Assembly (NCBI RefSeq): GCF_026278345.1
Contig: NZ_CP111085.1
Location: 2,120,001 to 2,184,000, forward strand
Origin: Tellurirhabdus rosea
GTDB taxonomy: Bacteria > Bacteroidota > Bacteroidia > Cytophagales > Spirosomataceae
Length of the DNA stretch: 64,000 nt
Direction of reading: 5' to 3'
Shown: positions 8,941 through 17,760 of the stretch, piece after piece
How the letters are laid out: each line of letters opens with the position of its first letter
Position numbering within the stretch: position 1 is the stretch's first letter
Position numbers and translations under genes: made by a program
Notes under the pieces: generated by a model
Databases searched by the model: none
Seen by the model: only the letters and a program-made list of their open reading frames with translations
Told to the model about the DNA's origin: nothing

Positions 8941-10482
8941 ATGACATTCCAAGCCATCAACCCTGCCACCGGCGAAACGCTGCCCGGTGATTTCCGCGAA
9001 TCGTCGCCGCAGGATGTGGCGGCCGCCTGCGAGCGGGCCGCCGAAGCCTTTCAATCGTACCGCAAACTTTCCGGTCAGGACAAGGCGGCTTTTCTGGACC
9101 GCATTGCCGACGAAATCATGGCCCTGGGCGACGCGCTGCTCGAACGGGCCCATCAGGAAACAGCGCTTCCCCTCCCCCGCCTGACCGGCGAGCGGGGCCG
9201 TACCGCAGGCCAGCTCCGGCTCTTTGCCGAATACCTGCGTGAAGGCTCCTGGGTGGATGCCCGCATCGATACCGCCCTCCCCGACCGACAGCCGCTTCCC
9301 CGCCCCGATTTGCGGCAGATGCTGATTCCGCTCGGTCCGGTGGGAATTTTTGGCGCCAGCAACTTCCCTCTGGCCTTTTCGGTGGCGGGTGGCGATACGG
9401 CCTCTGCCCTGGCGGCGGGTTGTCCGGTGGTGGTGAAAGCCCATCCGGCGCATCCGGGCACGTCGGAGATGGTCGGGCAGGCTATCCAGCGGGCCGCCGA
9501 AGCCTACAACCTGCCGGATGGGGTGTTCCAGCTGATTGGCGGGCGCGGCAACGAATCCGGCATAGCGCTGGTGCAGCATCCGGCCATCAAAGCCATTGGT
9601 TTCACCGGTTCTTTCCGCGGCGGCAAGGCGCTGTTTGATGCCGCCGCCCGCCGCCCCGAGCCGATTCCGGTTTATGCGGAAATGGGCAGCACCAATCCGG
9701 TCTTCTTCCTGCCGGGCATCATCCAGCAGAAAGGCGCGGCACTGGCCCAGGCGTACGTGGATTCGGTGACGCTGGGCGTTGGACAATTCTGTACCAATCC
9801 GGGACTGGCCATTCTGCCCGGAAGTCCGGAGGCCCAGGCGTTCGCCGAGGCCGCCCGAACGGCCATCTCGGCCGCCAGCCCGGCCCACATGCTGACTCCG
9901 GCCATCCGCGAAGCGTTTGTGGCGGGGATTGCCAAATTAACGGGTTTGCCGGAGGTGACTCTCGCCGGGCAGGCAACAGCCGCCGCCAACGGTCCGTCCG
10001 CTGGCGCTCCGGCGCCCGGCACGCCGACGCTGCTTTCGGCCAAAGCCGATACGCTGCTGACCCATCCCGAGCTGGCCGAAGAAGTGTTTGGCCCCGGCAG
10101 TGTACTGATCGAAGCGGATACAAAAGACCAGTTGCTGGAGATTGCCCGCAATCTGGAAGGCCACCTGACGGCCACCGTTCACGGGACGCCGGAAGAGCTG
10201 GAGGAGTACCGGGATTTGCTCGAAATTCTGGAACAAAAGGTCGGACGCCTGCTGCTGAACGGCTTCCCGACCGGCGTGGAAGTGAGCCACGCCATGACTC
10301 ATGGCGGCCCGTATCCGGCCACCACCGACGTCCGGACTACCTCGGTCGGGACGAACGCCATCCGGCGCTTTGCCCGGCCCGTGTGCTACCAGAACTTCCC
10401 CGATGCGCTGCTGCCTGACGAACTGAAAGAGGCGAATCCGCTGACCATCTGGCGACTGGTAAACGGAGCGTTTACAAAATAA
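8941..10482 (+). CDS. NADP-type aldehyde dehydrogenase, probably 2,5-dioxopentanoate (ketoglutarate semialdehyde) dehydrogenase
   Basis: The 513-residue enzyme has the aldehyde dehydrogenase fold with GPVGIFGASNFPLAF in the cofactor domain, the general-base Glu at residue 247 (AEMGSTNP) and the catalytic Cys at residue 284 (VGQFCTNPG). The FxxxGQFCTNPGL and SHAMTHGGPYPAT forms are typical of the clade that includes alpha-ketoglutaric semialdehyde dehydrogenase. It would oxidise the semialdehyde made by the upstream FAH-family enzyme to 2-oxoglutarate. The two genes are probably one operon ended by the 27-bp-stem hairpin at 10488-10557. No sugar kinase, epimerase or transporter is beside them in this window. 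Confidence 0.88.
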   Translation: MTFQAINPATGETLPGDFRESSPQDVAAACERAAEAFQSYRKLSGQDKAAFLDRIADEIMALGDALLERAHQETALPLPRLTGERGRTAGQLRLFAEYLREGSWVDARIDTALPDRQPLPRPDLRQMLIPLGPVGIFGASNFPLAFSVAGGDTASALAAGCPVVVKAHPAHPGTSEMVGQAIQRAAEAYNLPDGVFQLIGGRGNESGIALVQHPAIKAIGFTGSFRGGKALFDAAARRPEPIPVYAEMGSTNPVFFLPGIIQQKGAALAQAYVDSVTLGVGQFCTNPGLAILPGSPEAQAFAEAARTAISAASPAHMLTPAIREAFVAGIAKLTGLPEVTLAGQATAAANGPSAGAPAPGTPTLLSAKADTLLTHPELAEEVFGPGSVLIEADTKDQLLEIARNLEGHLTATVHGTPEELEEYRDLLEILEQKVGRLLLNGFPTGVEVSHAMTHGGPYPATTDVRTTSVGTNAIRRFARPVCYQNFPDALLPDELKEANPLTIWRLVNGAFTK

Positions 10483-10487
10483 ACGTA

Positions 10488-10557
10488 GCCGTAAAGCGGA
10501 AGGCCGCCGAGTTTGGCAGATAACGCTGCTAAACTCGGCGGCCTTCCGCTTTACGGC
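10488..10557. terminator. Perfect 27-bp inverted repeat between two convergent genes
   Basis: Arms 10488-10514 and 10531-10557 are exact reverse complements over 27 nt (GCCGTAAAGCGG... ...CCGCTTTACGGC). The 16-nt loop itself holds GCAG/CTGC. It begins 5 nt after the aldehyde dehydrogenase stop and ends 15 nt before the DUF1501 stop. There is no T-run. Position suggests a bidirectional terminator or transcript-end stabiliser. Confidence 0.8.
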
Positions 10558-10572
10558 ACGATTCCAGTTCTT

Positions 10573-11778
10573 TTACACAAAATTCAGGGTATCAAACTTC
10601 TTACCCAGAATCGCCACGTCGTCGGCTTTGAGCCAGTCGCGCAACAGGGTAGCGTAAATGCGCCGGAAGTCGATGCTGTACTTCAGGTCGCCTTCATCCA
10701 GGTCCGTCAGATTAGGGGCCTCGTTGAAAACTTTTCCGGGCGTAAGACCGCCGCCGATGAGGAACAGGTTGTTGGCCGTGCCGTGGTCGGTGCCGTTGCT
10801 GGCGTTTTGTTTCAGCCGCCGCCCGAATTCCGAAAAGGTCATCAGCATCACATCGTTCAGCCGGTTGTTGGCTTTCATGTCTTTTGTAAACGCCTGCACC
10901 GCCTCGGCGTACTGCCGCAGCAGGCGCTCCTGCTGGCCGGGCTGGTTGATGTGTGTATCGAAGCCCGAAATGGAGAGGTAATAAACGCTCGTTTCTACGC
11001 CGGAGGTAATGAGTTCTGCAACGGTCTTCAGGCTTCGGCCCATTTCGCTGGCCGGGTAGCTGGTGTGCGTGGCGGAGACGTTGGCCTTGCTGTACACATA
11101 ATCAGCCGAAGAGGCCGTTTCGGCCAGCGTTTTGTAAAGATAACTTACGTTATGCTCGTCATCCGCGGCCTTGATGGCCGCCAGTTCCCTCACAAAACGG
11201 CTGTTGGTCTGGTTATGCAGTTTTTTCGGGTCCAGCATCGCCAGTCCGTTCAGGTGTTCGCCCTTCAGGGCCAGACTGAGCGTATCGTCGACTTCGATGA
11301 GGCGGTGCGGGGTCCGGACGGCCGTACCGGCGCAGGCCGCATCCAGATAACGACCCAGCCAGCCCGTCGTCAGGTACTGGTCCGAATCGCTTGCCGTCTG
11401 CCAGATGTCCATAGAACGAAAATGCGACCGGTCCGGGTTGGGGTAACCAACGTTGTTAAGCACCGTGACCACGCCATCGTCGTACAGTTCCCGAAGCGCC
11501 TGCAGGGCAGGATTGAAGCCGATTTCGTCGTTCAGTTTCAGGACGTTCCCCGGTGCTACCGCAATGGCCGGGCGTTCCCGGTAATAGATGTCATTCCGAA
11601 AGGGGACCACGGTGTTGAGGCCGTCGTTACCGCCCGATAACTGGACGATTACCAGCACCCGGCCATTGAACGCCTTTCGGCCCAGTGCCTGGGCTTCGTA
11701 TGCTTTTAAGAAGTTCGGAATCAGCATGGTTCCGGCCGTAGCCAGCGCTGATTGTTTAAAGAAATCCCGACGTTTCAT
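10573..11778 (-). CDS. DUF1501 (sulfatase-like fold) exported protein
   Basis: The 401-residue protein starts with MKRRDFFKQSALATAG, a twin-arginine (Tat) signal. It continues with QLSGGNDGLNTVVPF, SEFGRR and DHGTANNLFLIGG, all typical of DUF1501 proteins, which belong to the alkaline phosphatase/sulfatase fold. It lies 18 bp downstream of a DUF1800 gene on the same strand. This pairing is very common in bacteria, and the two proteins are thought to work together in the periplasm, but no reaction has been settled. Tat export implies that the protein folds, possibly with a cofactor, before export. Confidence 0.88.
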   Translation of the reverse strand: MKRRDFFKQSALATAGTMLIPNFLKAYEAQALGRKAFNGRVLVIVQLSGGNDGLNTVVPFRNDIYYRERPAIAVAPGNVLKLNDEIGFNPALQALRELYDDGVVTVLNNVGYPNPDRSHFRSMDIWQTASDSDQYLTTGWLGRYLDAACAGTAVRTPHRLIEVDDTLSLALKGEHLNGLAMLDPKKLHNQTNSRFVRELAAIKAADDEHNVSYLYKTLAETASSADYVYSKANVSATHTSYPASEMGRSLKTVAELITSGVETSVYYLSISGFDTHINQPGQQERLLRQYAEAVQAFTKDMKANNRLNDVMLMTFSEFGRRLKQNASNGTDHGTANNLFLIGGGLTPGKVFNEAPNLTDLDEGDLKYSIDFRRIYATLLRDWLKADDVAILGKKFDTLNFV

Positions 11779-11796
11779 CGTAGCTGACGGCTTGGT

Positions 11797-13254
11797 TTAA
11801 CAAAGTTGGTATTCAGGCAAGGCCATGATGGCTGCGGTAAGCGACTGGATTTTTTCCGGTCTGGAACCCTCTTTTTTCACCTGTTTCAGAACCAGTTCGC
11901 GCTGCTTGGCGCCCAGCGGCTGCTGCAACAGGTAAGCCGCCAGTTCGTCCGGCAGGTCGGTATCCTTCACCTCCGCGAAGGCCCGCTCGAACCCGGCCCA
12001 GTCGATGGTCGTCTCAAACAGCCGATTTTTTCGCTTGAAAAGGTTCTCCGTCGCGGCATCTCCGTCGTCTTTCGGCCGGATATTCACTTCCGCCGACCGC
12101 AGCAGGTAATCGGGCAATTTCATCCGGAACAACAGACTTGAACTGTCGATCCAGGTTCGGCCACCGGGCCAGCCTGCCACATTGGGCGGGTAAAAAAGCA
12201 CCTGACCAAGCGTTTTCTGAACGAACAGAACCGGCTGGCGCGGCTCCACCGACATAGCGAGACTGTGCTGCATACCGGCCATCAGTTCCACCGGTGATTT
12301 GATCCGGCACCCGATGTTGCGGGGTTCGTAAAACCAGTCGCTGGTAAAAATCGTCTCCAGCAGAGCGGCCGTATCGTAACCCGTCCGGAAATAGCGGGTG
12401 GCCAGCTCCCGGACCAGCGACTCGTCCGCTTCTTCGTTTACGAAATACCGGTACAGTTTGCGGACAATAAAGGTAGCGGTCGCTTCTTTCTCCAGTAAAA
12501 TTTTAAGAATGTCTTCTCCTTCAAAACGGCCCGTCTGACCAAGTACCGTTTTTTCGCCTTCGTCGTGCACGGCCCGGCGAAAAACAAAATCGCCTTCCAG
12601 GTTATACCCCCAGCCCGTGAAGGCGCGGGCGGCTTCTTTGATGTCTTTCTCGGTGTAATTGCCCCGCCCGAGCGTAAACAACTCCATTACTTCGCGGGCG
12701 AAGTTCTCGTTGGGCGCATTTTTCCGGTTCTGCTGGTTGTTGAGGAATTGCAGCATGGCGGGCGATTTGGAAACGGCCGTCAGCAGTTCGCCGAAGGGAG
12801 CCAAGGCTTTTTCGCGGATGACACCGGCATACTGCTCCATGGCGCGGGCGTTCTGAACGCGGCAGGCGAAGTGGCCGTGCCAGAAGAGGGCCAGTTTTTC
12901 GCGCAGGGCTCCTTTGCCGGAGGCCATGCGGTCTGCCCAGTTCAGATTGAGGTCACGGATGGACTCGCGGTTCATCCGCAGGCGCTCTTTCAGTTTGTCC
13001 CGGTCGAGCTGGCCGTTTCGGAAGGCTTCCTTCAGTTCCTTTCTGGCGGGTTCGCCGGGGGAGGTAACAGGCGTGAGGGGCGTGAACGTCCGGCTGTCGT
13101 CGAACAGGTCCCGGACCAGGCGGCGGAGTGGTCGGCGGAGCGCTTCCTGTACCTGCTGCGGCGAGGCGCCGAACCCAGCACGCCAGAAAAGGTGCTGTAC
13201 CTGCTGTCTTTTCGTATTTTTTTCGTTCATGGCAGGATGTTTCCGTTTGGACAC
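11797..13254 (-). CDS. DUF1800 protein, partner of the DUF1501 gene
   Basis: The 485-residue protein shows the DUF1800 marks: QHLFWRAGFGASPQQV near the start, ALFWHGHFACRV in the middle, NENFAREVMELFTLGRGNYTEKDI, and VAGWPGGRTWIDSS near residue 345. There is no strong N-terminal signal sequence. An alternative start at ATG 13230 would give MNEKNTKRQQ and fits homologues about as well. It is the first gene of a two-gene unit with the DUF1501 gene. Function is unknown; suggestions in the literature are tentative. Confidence 0.86.
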   Translation of the reverse strand: MSKRKHPAMNEKNTKRQQVQHLFWRAGFGASPQQVQEALRRPLRRLVRDLFDDSRTFTPLTPVTSPGEPARKELKEAFRNGQLDRDKLKERLRMNRESIRDLNLNWADRMASGKGALREKLALFWHGHFACRVQNARAMEQYAGVIREKALAPFGELLTAVSKSPAMLQFLNNQQNRKNAPNENFAREVMELFTLGRGNYTEKDIKEAARAFTGWGYNLEGDFVFRRAVHDEGEKTVLGQTGRFEGEDILKILLEKEATATFIVRKLYRYFVNEEADESLVRELATRYFRTGYDTAALLETIFTSDWFYEPRNIGCRIKSPVELMAGMQHSLAMSVEPRQPVLFVQKTLGQVLFYPPNVAGWPGGRTWIDSSSLLFRMKLPDYLLRSAEVNIRPKDDGDAATENLFKRKNRLFETTIDWAGFERAFAEVKDTDLPDELAAYLLQQPLGAKQRELVLKQVKKEGSRPEKIQSLTAAIMALPEYQLC

Positions 13255-13825
13255 TTTGCGGGTAAAAACGTTTAAACCCCTGAACCAAAAAATTATACTA
13301 CTGAAGAGGGGCCAATATGGCCATAGAGGCGGGCGGCAGAAAAATATACCTATTGGGATAGGTACAAAAACAAAACCCCGACCATGGGCCAGGGCTGTCT
13401 GATTTACTCAACGTTATGAAAAACTTTCACAAATGTAAGCATATCCGTCATATATTTCCCAACGTCAGTCCATCCTTTTTTCATATTTTTTTTAAACCTG
13501 TTTTTGATTTTTATCTAGCGGTCGCAATTATAAATAAAATACAAAAACATGCCGAAATTTTACAGATGAACTCCCGTTAATTTGTGGGATTGGATTGGCT
13601 GAGAGGGGTATTGCACGTAGCAACACTGACTTTTCAATAGTTCGAAACGGCGAAATATGTTCTAATTTCTATCGATGGGGCAGAGCGGAGGCTTCTTGGA
13701 TTTGTCCCATCAGTCATATATATGTAACCGGAAAGCGAATTACGGTAAACTATAAGTTAACATACTTTATCCTGAGTTAACCGATTCTCACTTGCGCAAT
13801 CAAACCAGCAGGAAGCGGACTGGCT
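13255..13825. other. AT-rich gene-poor spacer
   Basis: This 571-bp stretch is visibly richer in A and T than its neighbours and I see no supported gene in it. A 61-codon open frame on the plus strand (13595-13780) has no recognisable features. It holds one clean palindrome at 13347-13364. It could contain the DUF1800 promoter at its left end and a 3' region of the small membrane gene at its right end. Confidence 0.6.
13347..13364. promoter_or_regulatory. Palindrome TACCTAT-N4-ATAGGTA, possible operator
   Basis: The 18-nt string TACCTATTGGGATAGGTA has perfect 7-nt arms. It lies 93 nt upstream of the annotated DUF1800 start. An operator or a small hairpin would look alike; no regulator can be named. 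Confidence 0.35.
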
Positions 13826-14092
13826 TTATTCGATGGTGCCGTCGTATTGCGACTGGCGGCGCAGCAGAGAAAGCAGCGCGTGGCCGGTACAGGCTCCGAT
13901 TGCCAGAGCCGCCACCACCGAGAAAATGTTCACCATCCAGTAGCCGATCAGCTTGAAATCCCAGCTTCGGTCCAGAAGCCAGTTCAACACCACAAACGTA
14001 GTGATGGCAAATACGGTAATTACCAGGGCGTTGATGGCCTTTTTCATAAACCTGACTTTTTGCATGGCTTTCTCTGTTAGCTTTAGACCCAC
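13826..14092 (-). CDS. Small membrane protein with two hydrophobic segments
   Basis: The 88-residue frame encodes two hydrophobic segments (about residues 17-38 and 48-72) separated by a short loop with LLDRSWDFKLIGYW. It has a charged C-terminal tail. I recognise no family. ATGs at 14065 or 14047 are alternative starts and would put the first helix nearer the N-terminus. It stands alone in a gene-poor region, 102-ish bp downstream of the cluster of ATTCCACA repeats, which could be its operator. Coding is supported mainly by the coherent membrane topology. Confidence 0.5.
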   Translation of the reverse strand: MGLKLTEKAMQKVRFMKKAINALVITVFAITTFVVLNWLLDRSWDFKLIGYWMVNIFSVVAALAIGACTGHALLSLLRRQSQYDGTIE

Positions 14093-14593
14093 CCGGCTTT
14101 ATGCCGTCACAAAAAAATTAAGATACTTTTCTATATAGTCAACCGACAGACTTAATTCCACGCTATTGTGTGTATAATTCCACAGTGGGATTCCACACTG
14201 TGGAAAGGATTCCACACCCCGTTTCCTCCTACTTCCGCTTACCTGTGGGTTACCTTCGGGGTGGTAACATAATGCACCTTTTGCAATTATTTATTAATCA
14301 GACACTTATAATAAAAACCAAAAAGTATGGACAGAAAAAAAGCTGGTCAACATGCCAGCCATTTTCGTACCCACCGTAACTTGTACTTAACTGATTACTA
14401 TAGTTGCAAAGCATATGCCAAGCCCTATACGTCCCATAAAATGCCGAAATAACGCAGATTCTCTCTTTTGAAAAGTGGCCTAAATGCATCTGAACAATCG
14501 CCAATAAAATCAACTTATTATCGTTAAAATATAGACCGTTTCCGGATTTTAGTATCTTGGGGCGGGGTGTTTGCATTTCCTTCTCCAACCTAT
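14093..14593. other. Gene-poor spacer before the PorE-like gene
   Basis: This 501-bp stretch has no supported gene. It includes the ATTCCACA repeat cluster at 14177-14216, A/T-rich sequence around 14280-14420, and the presumed promoter region of the PorE-like lipoprotein at its right end (TATCTTGG near 14552 resembles a weak -7 box). Confidence 0.6.
14177..14216. promoter_or_regulatory. Cluster of ATTCCACA direct repeats with a central palindrome
   Basis: ATTCCACA occurs at 14177, 14190 and 14209. The middle copy is part of the exact palindrome TTCCACACTGTGGAA (14191-14205). Three direct copies and one inverted copy within 40 bp look like a protein-binding array. It lies about 85-125 bp upstream of the small minus-strand membrane gene and 380 bp upstream of the PorE-like gene. 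Confidence 0.5.
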
Positions 14594-16585
14594 ATGAGAA
14601 TCAGTACTTCATCTCTGCTGTTGACGATGTCCCTTCTGGCTATGGGCCTGGTGGGATGTAACTCATCCATGCAGGCGTTCAAACAGGGAGTTCGCTATTA
14701 CGACCAGGGCGAGTACGACCTGGCCATCAAAAGCCTCGGCAAAGCCGCCGAAGGCAAAAACGCCAGCGAAGCGGCCCGAATCAATTACCTGACGGCCGAA
14801 TCGTACCGCCAGTCCAACCGCTTTCCCCAGGCCATTCCGTTTTACCAGAAAGCCGTGGAAGCAGCTAGTCCGGAAGCCGATCTACGCTTTCATTACGCCT
14901 ATGCGCTCAAGTCGGCCGGTCGCTATGCCGAAGCGCTGGACCAGCTAACCCAATACATCCAGACCAATCCGACCAGCAAGGTGAATCTGGAAAAGGCCCA
15001 GCGGGAAGTGAACACACTGCGGGCCATCAGCGCCCTGTCCAAAAAACAGAATACGATTCAGCTGAAAAACATTTCGGCCCTCAATTCGCCGGGCTCGGAG
15101 TACGCGCCGGTTGTCCGCGGGGAGGAACTGGTCTTTACGGGTTCCCGCAAAGAGAAGATCTACAAGAACAACGGCCTGCCGATGACGGGTCTGTACAAGG
15201 TGAAAATCGGTCAGACGCCCGATGAAACCGGCAACGGAGCCCAGCTTTTCAGCCAGCGGATTTTTTCGGAAGACGCCAACGAAGGCACACCGGCCTTCTC
15301 CAAAGACGGCAAGATCATGATCTTTGCCCGGGGCAACAACGGCAAACGCAAAGGGGGCCTCGACGTTGACCTGTACATCAGCCGCCTCGGCAACGACGGC
15401 TGGACCGAACCCGCCCGGCTTGCCCTCAGCGACTCGACCGCCTGGGACGGCACTCCGGCCTTCTCCAACGACGGAAAAACGCTCTATTTCGCCTCCAACC
15501 GCAACGGGGGAGCCGGCGGCATCGACCTTTACCGCACCAACATGGACGCCTCGGGCCGCTTCAGCCGCCCGGTCAACATGGGTCGGGATATCAATACGCC
15601 CGGCGATGACATGTTTCCGTACGTCGGTCCCGACAACAAGCTCTATTTTGCTTCCGACGGGCATCCCGGCCTCGGCAAGCTCGACATTTTCGTGGCTACC
15701 CGTTCGCAGGGCATCATTACGGTCGAAAACATCGGTCTTCCGTACAACTCGCCGATGGACGACTTCGGCATGACGATGATTGAAGAAGGCAAAGGCTATT
15801 TTGCCTCCAATCGCGAAGGCGGCAAGGGCGACGACGATATTTATTTCTTCGACGGCACTACGCCTTCGCCGACCGACACGCCGATCGCCCAGACGCCTCC
15901 GGGCCAGGACACCCGCCGGACGGTGCGCTACTACCTGGCCGGTACGGTCGGAGAAAACGCCCCGGACCGCACGCCGCTCGATTCGGCGAAGGTCCGGATT
16001 CTGGACGTAGCCACCGAGCAGCCCATCGGCGAAGCGGTGACGGGCAAACCCGGTACGTTCGGGAAATATGCCCTGCAGGAAGGTAAGGAATACGTTATTT
16101 ATGTGGAACGGCCGGGTTATCTGACGCGTCGGGAGCCGTTCACCATGCAGGGACGCAGCATTCCGCCCATCTTCCTGACTAAGGCGGAGACGGATACGAC
16201 CTTCAACGTTTCGGTTCTGCTCGACCGGATTGCGCTGAACAAAACGTTCGTGCTCGAAAACATTTATTATGACCTCGATAAGTTCAACATCCGCCCCGAC
16301 GCGGCCGAGGAACTTGACAAACTGGTCACCGTGCTGAAAGACAACCCGACGCTGCGGATCGAACTTAGCTCCCATACGGACACCCGCGCCTCGGATGCCT
16401 ATAACGACCGGCTTTCGCAGAACCGGGCGAAGGCGGCCGTCGATTACATCATTTCCAAAGGAGTGGAGGCCGAACGACTGGTTGCCAAAGGATACGGAGA
16501 GCGACAGCTGATCGTCAAAAACGCCATTACCGAAGAACAGCACCAGCGGAACCGCCGCACGGAATTCAAGATTCTGGGCTACTGA
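14594..16585 (+). CDS. PorE-like T9SS lipoprotein (TPR, beta-propeller, regulatory-like, OmpA domains)
   Basis: Starting at ATG 14594 the protein has 663 residues and a lipoprotein signal with lipobox LVGC (Cys22). The domains in order are: TPR-like helices (about 25-150), a PD40-type beta-propeller with repeated PAFSKDGK/PAFSNDGK and YFASNR blades (about 165-425), a carboxypeptidase-regulatory-like beta domain (about 440-515), and a C-terminal OmpA peptidoglycan-binding domain with YYDLDKFNIRPDA and SSHTDTRA. This is the architecture described for PorE, a component that links the type IX secretion system to peptidoglycan. Similar PD40-OmpA proteins also exist with other roles in Bacteroidota, so the name is by architecture. 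It is monocistronic, ended by the hairpin at 16606-16643. An in-frame ATG 27 nt upstream would spoil the signal peptide. Confidence 0.85.
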   Translation: MRISTSSLLLTMSLLAMGLVGCNSSMQAFKQGVRYYDQGEYDLAIKSLGKAAEGKNASEAARINYLTAESYRQSNRFPQAIPFYQKAVEAASPEADLRFHYAYALKSAGRYAEALDQLTQYIQTNPTSKVNLEKAQREVNTLRAISALSKKQNTIQLKNISALNSPGSEYAPVVRGEELVFTGSRKEKIYKNNGLPMTGLYKVKIGQTPDETGNGAQLFSQRIFSEDANEGTPAFSKDGKIMIFARGNNGKRKGGLDVDLYISRLGNDGWTEPARLALSDSTAWDGTPAFSNDGKTLYFASNRNGGAGGIDLYRTNMDASGRFSRPVNMGRDINTPGDDMFPYVGPDNKLYFASDGHPGLGKLDIFVATRSQGIITVENIGLPYNSPMDDFGMTMIEEGKGYFASNREGGKGDDDIYFFDGTTPSPTDTPIAQTPPGQDTRRTVRYYLAGTVGENAPDRTPLDSAKVRILDVATEQPIGEAVTGKPGTFGKYALQEGKEYVIYVERPGYLTRREPFTMQGRSIPPIFLTKAETDTTFNVSVLLDRIALNKTFVLENIYYDLDKFNIRPDAAEELDKLVTVLKDNPTLRIELSSHTDTRASDAYNDRLSQNRAKAAVDYIISKGVEAERLVAKGYGERQLIVKNAITEEQHQRNRRTEFKILGY

Positions 16586-16605
16586 TCCGTTACTGCTTAC
16601 CGACG

Positions 16606-16643
16606 AACCCCTACGAACCGGCCCCGGCCCGTTTGTAGGGGTT
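16606..16643 (+). terminator. Intrinsic terminator of the PorE-like gene
   Basis: AACCCCTAC (16606-16614) pairs with GTAGGGGTT (16635-16643), followed by TTGTTTTTC. It is 20 nt after the stop codon. Confidence 0.8.
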
Positions 16644-16835
16644 TTGTTTTTCTCCGGTCTGCCGCCCCGGCCCTATGCCGTAGCGGTTGAATCGCGACAA
16701 AGTCGGTCCGGGTGGGGCGCCGGCCGCTGGCTTTTTGGGTCGGGGAAGCCAGAAGCCTTTTGAACGCAAAGCGTCAGCGCTCAAACATTCCTCCCGGCAG
16801 GCGGTTAGAAAGCTACAAACCAGCATTCTTGTGCT

Positions 16836-17663
16836 ATGAAATCAGATCGAATTCGACAATTTCTGGTTGTCTTTGCCATCGTTTCCATGATTGTGATGAA
16901 CTACCTCTCGCAGGCTGTGCCGTTCGGCGGCCAGACCAACGGGCAGGTGTCGGACAAATACCATACGGACTTTACCCCGGCGGGCTATGCCTTTTCCATC
17001 TGGGGAGTGATCTATCTGGGGCTGGCGGCCTTTGCGGTTTACCAGGCTCTGCCTTCCCAGCGGGAGAATCCCCGCTTCCGGAGCGTTGGGCTACTGGTCG
17101 TGCTGAACGCCCTGCTGAACTGCCTCTGGCTGGTCGCCTTTCAGAATGAGTTTTTTATCACTTCGGTGCTCATCATTCTCGGCATGACCTTTACGGCCTT
17201 GGGAATCAATCTGGGGCTTCGGCTCGGGGCGCGGGAAACGCCGCAGGACGAGGCCCTGGTGAAGCCGGTTTCGGCCGCGGAAACGTGGATTGCCCGGGTG
17301 CCGTTTGCGATTTATTTCGGCTGGCTCACCGTCGCCACCATCGCCAACGTGTCGGTATGGCTGCTGGCCGACGGCTGGAGCGGCTGGGGCCTGAGTGCCC
17401 AGACCTGGGCCGAAGTCATGATCGTTGCCGGGCTGCTGATCGGGGTGTTCACCTTCATCCGAATTCGGAGCTACGCGTATCTGCTGGTGTTTGTGTGGGC
17501 GTTTGCCGCCATCGCCGCCGAACAACAGGGCAACGACTCGGTCCCGATGGTAGCAGGGGCGGCCGTCGTGGGCGCGCTGATCGTTCTGATTATGGCGCTG
17601 ATCTGGCGACCGCGGGCCACCGCCCCCGGCGTCTCCCGACGGGATGTCCCCGAACTTCGCTGA
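16836..17663 (+). CDS. TspO/MBR-related membrane protein
   Basis: The 275-residue protein has about eight hydrophobic segments. It carries FTPAGYAFSIWGVIYLGL near residues 46-63, the hallmark of the tryptophan-rich sensory protein (TspO/MBR) relatives, followed by NALLNCLWLVAFQNE. It is longer than the 5-helix TspO (about 160 residues) and belongs to the longer branch found in many bacteria. TspO proteins bind porphyrins and other small ligands, but the role of the long branch is not known. The gene is alone between two terminators; the 192 bp before it hold nothing I can name. Confidence 0.78.
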   Translation: MKSDRIRQFLVVFAIVSMIVMNYLSQAVPFGGQTNGQVSDKYHTDFTPAGYAFSIWGVIYLGLAAFAVYQALPSQRENPRFRSVGLLVVLNALLNCLWLVAFQNEFFITSVLIILGMTFTALGINLGLRLGARETPQDEALVKPVSAAETWIARVPFAIYFGWLTVATIANVSVWLLADGWSGWGLSAQTWAEVMIVAGLLIGVFTFIRIRSYAYLLVFVWAFAAIAAEQQGNDSVPMVAGAAVVGALIVLIMALIWRPRATAPGVSRRDVPELR

Positions 17664-17680
17664 AAATCTTCTTATTCTTA

Positions 17681-17711
17681 AACCCGGGCACCGTTCCGGG
17701 TTACTTTTTTT
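17681..17711 (+). terminator. Intrinsic terminator after the TspO-related gene
   Basis: AACCCGG (17681-17687) pairs with CCGGGTT (17696-17702), loop of 8 nt, followed by AC and a run of seven T. Confidence 0.85.
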
Positions 17712-17760
17712 GCACATTTGTAAGACGGACCTTAAATGTCCCGGTTTCAGTTGTTCGATT

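Noticed and set aside
13595-13780. Possible small gene in the AT-rich spacer
   Set aside because: No hydrophobic segment, domain or promoter, and codon use does not look like that of neighbours.
14945-16543. A 532-codon open frame antisense to the PorE-like gene
   Set aside because: Composition is typical of antisense frames in GC-rich DNA and the sense gene has five recognisable domains.
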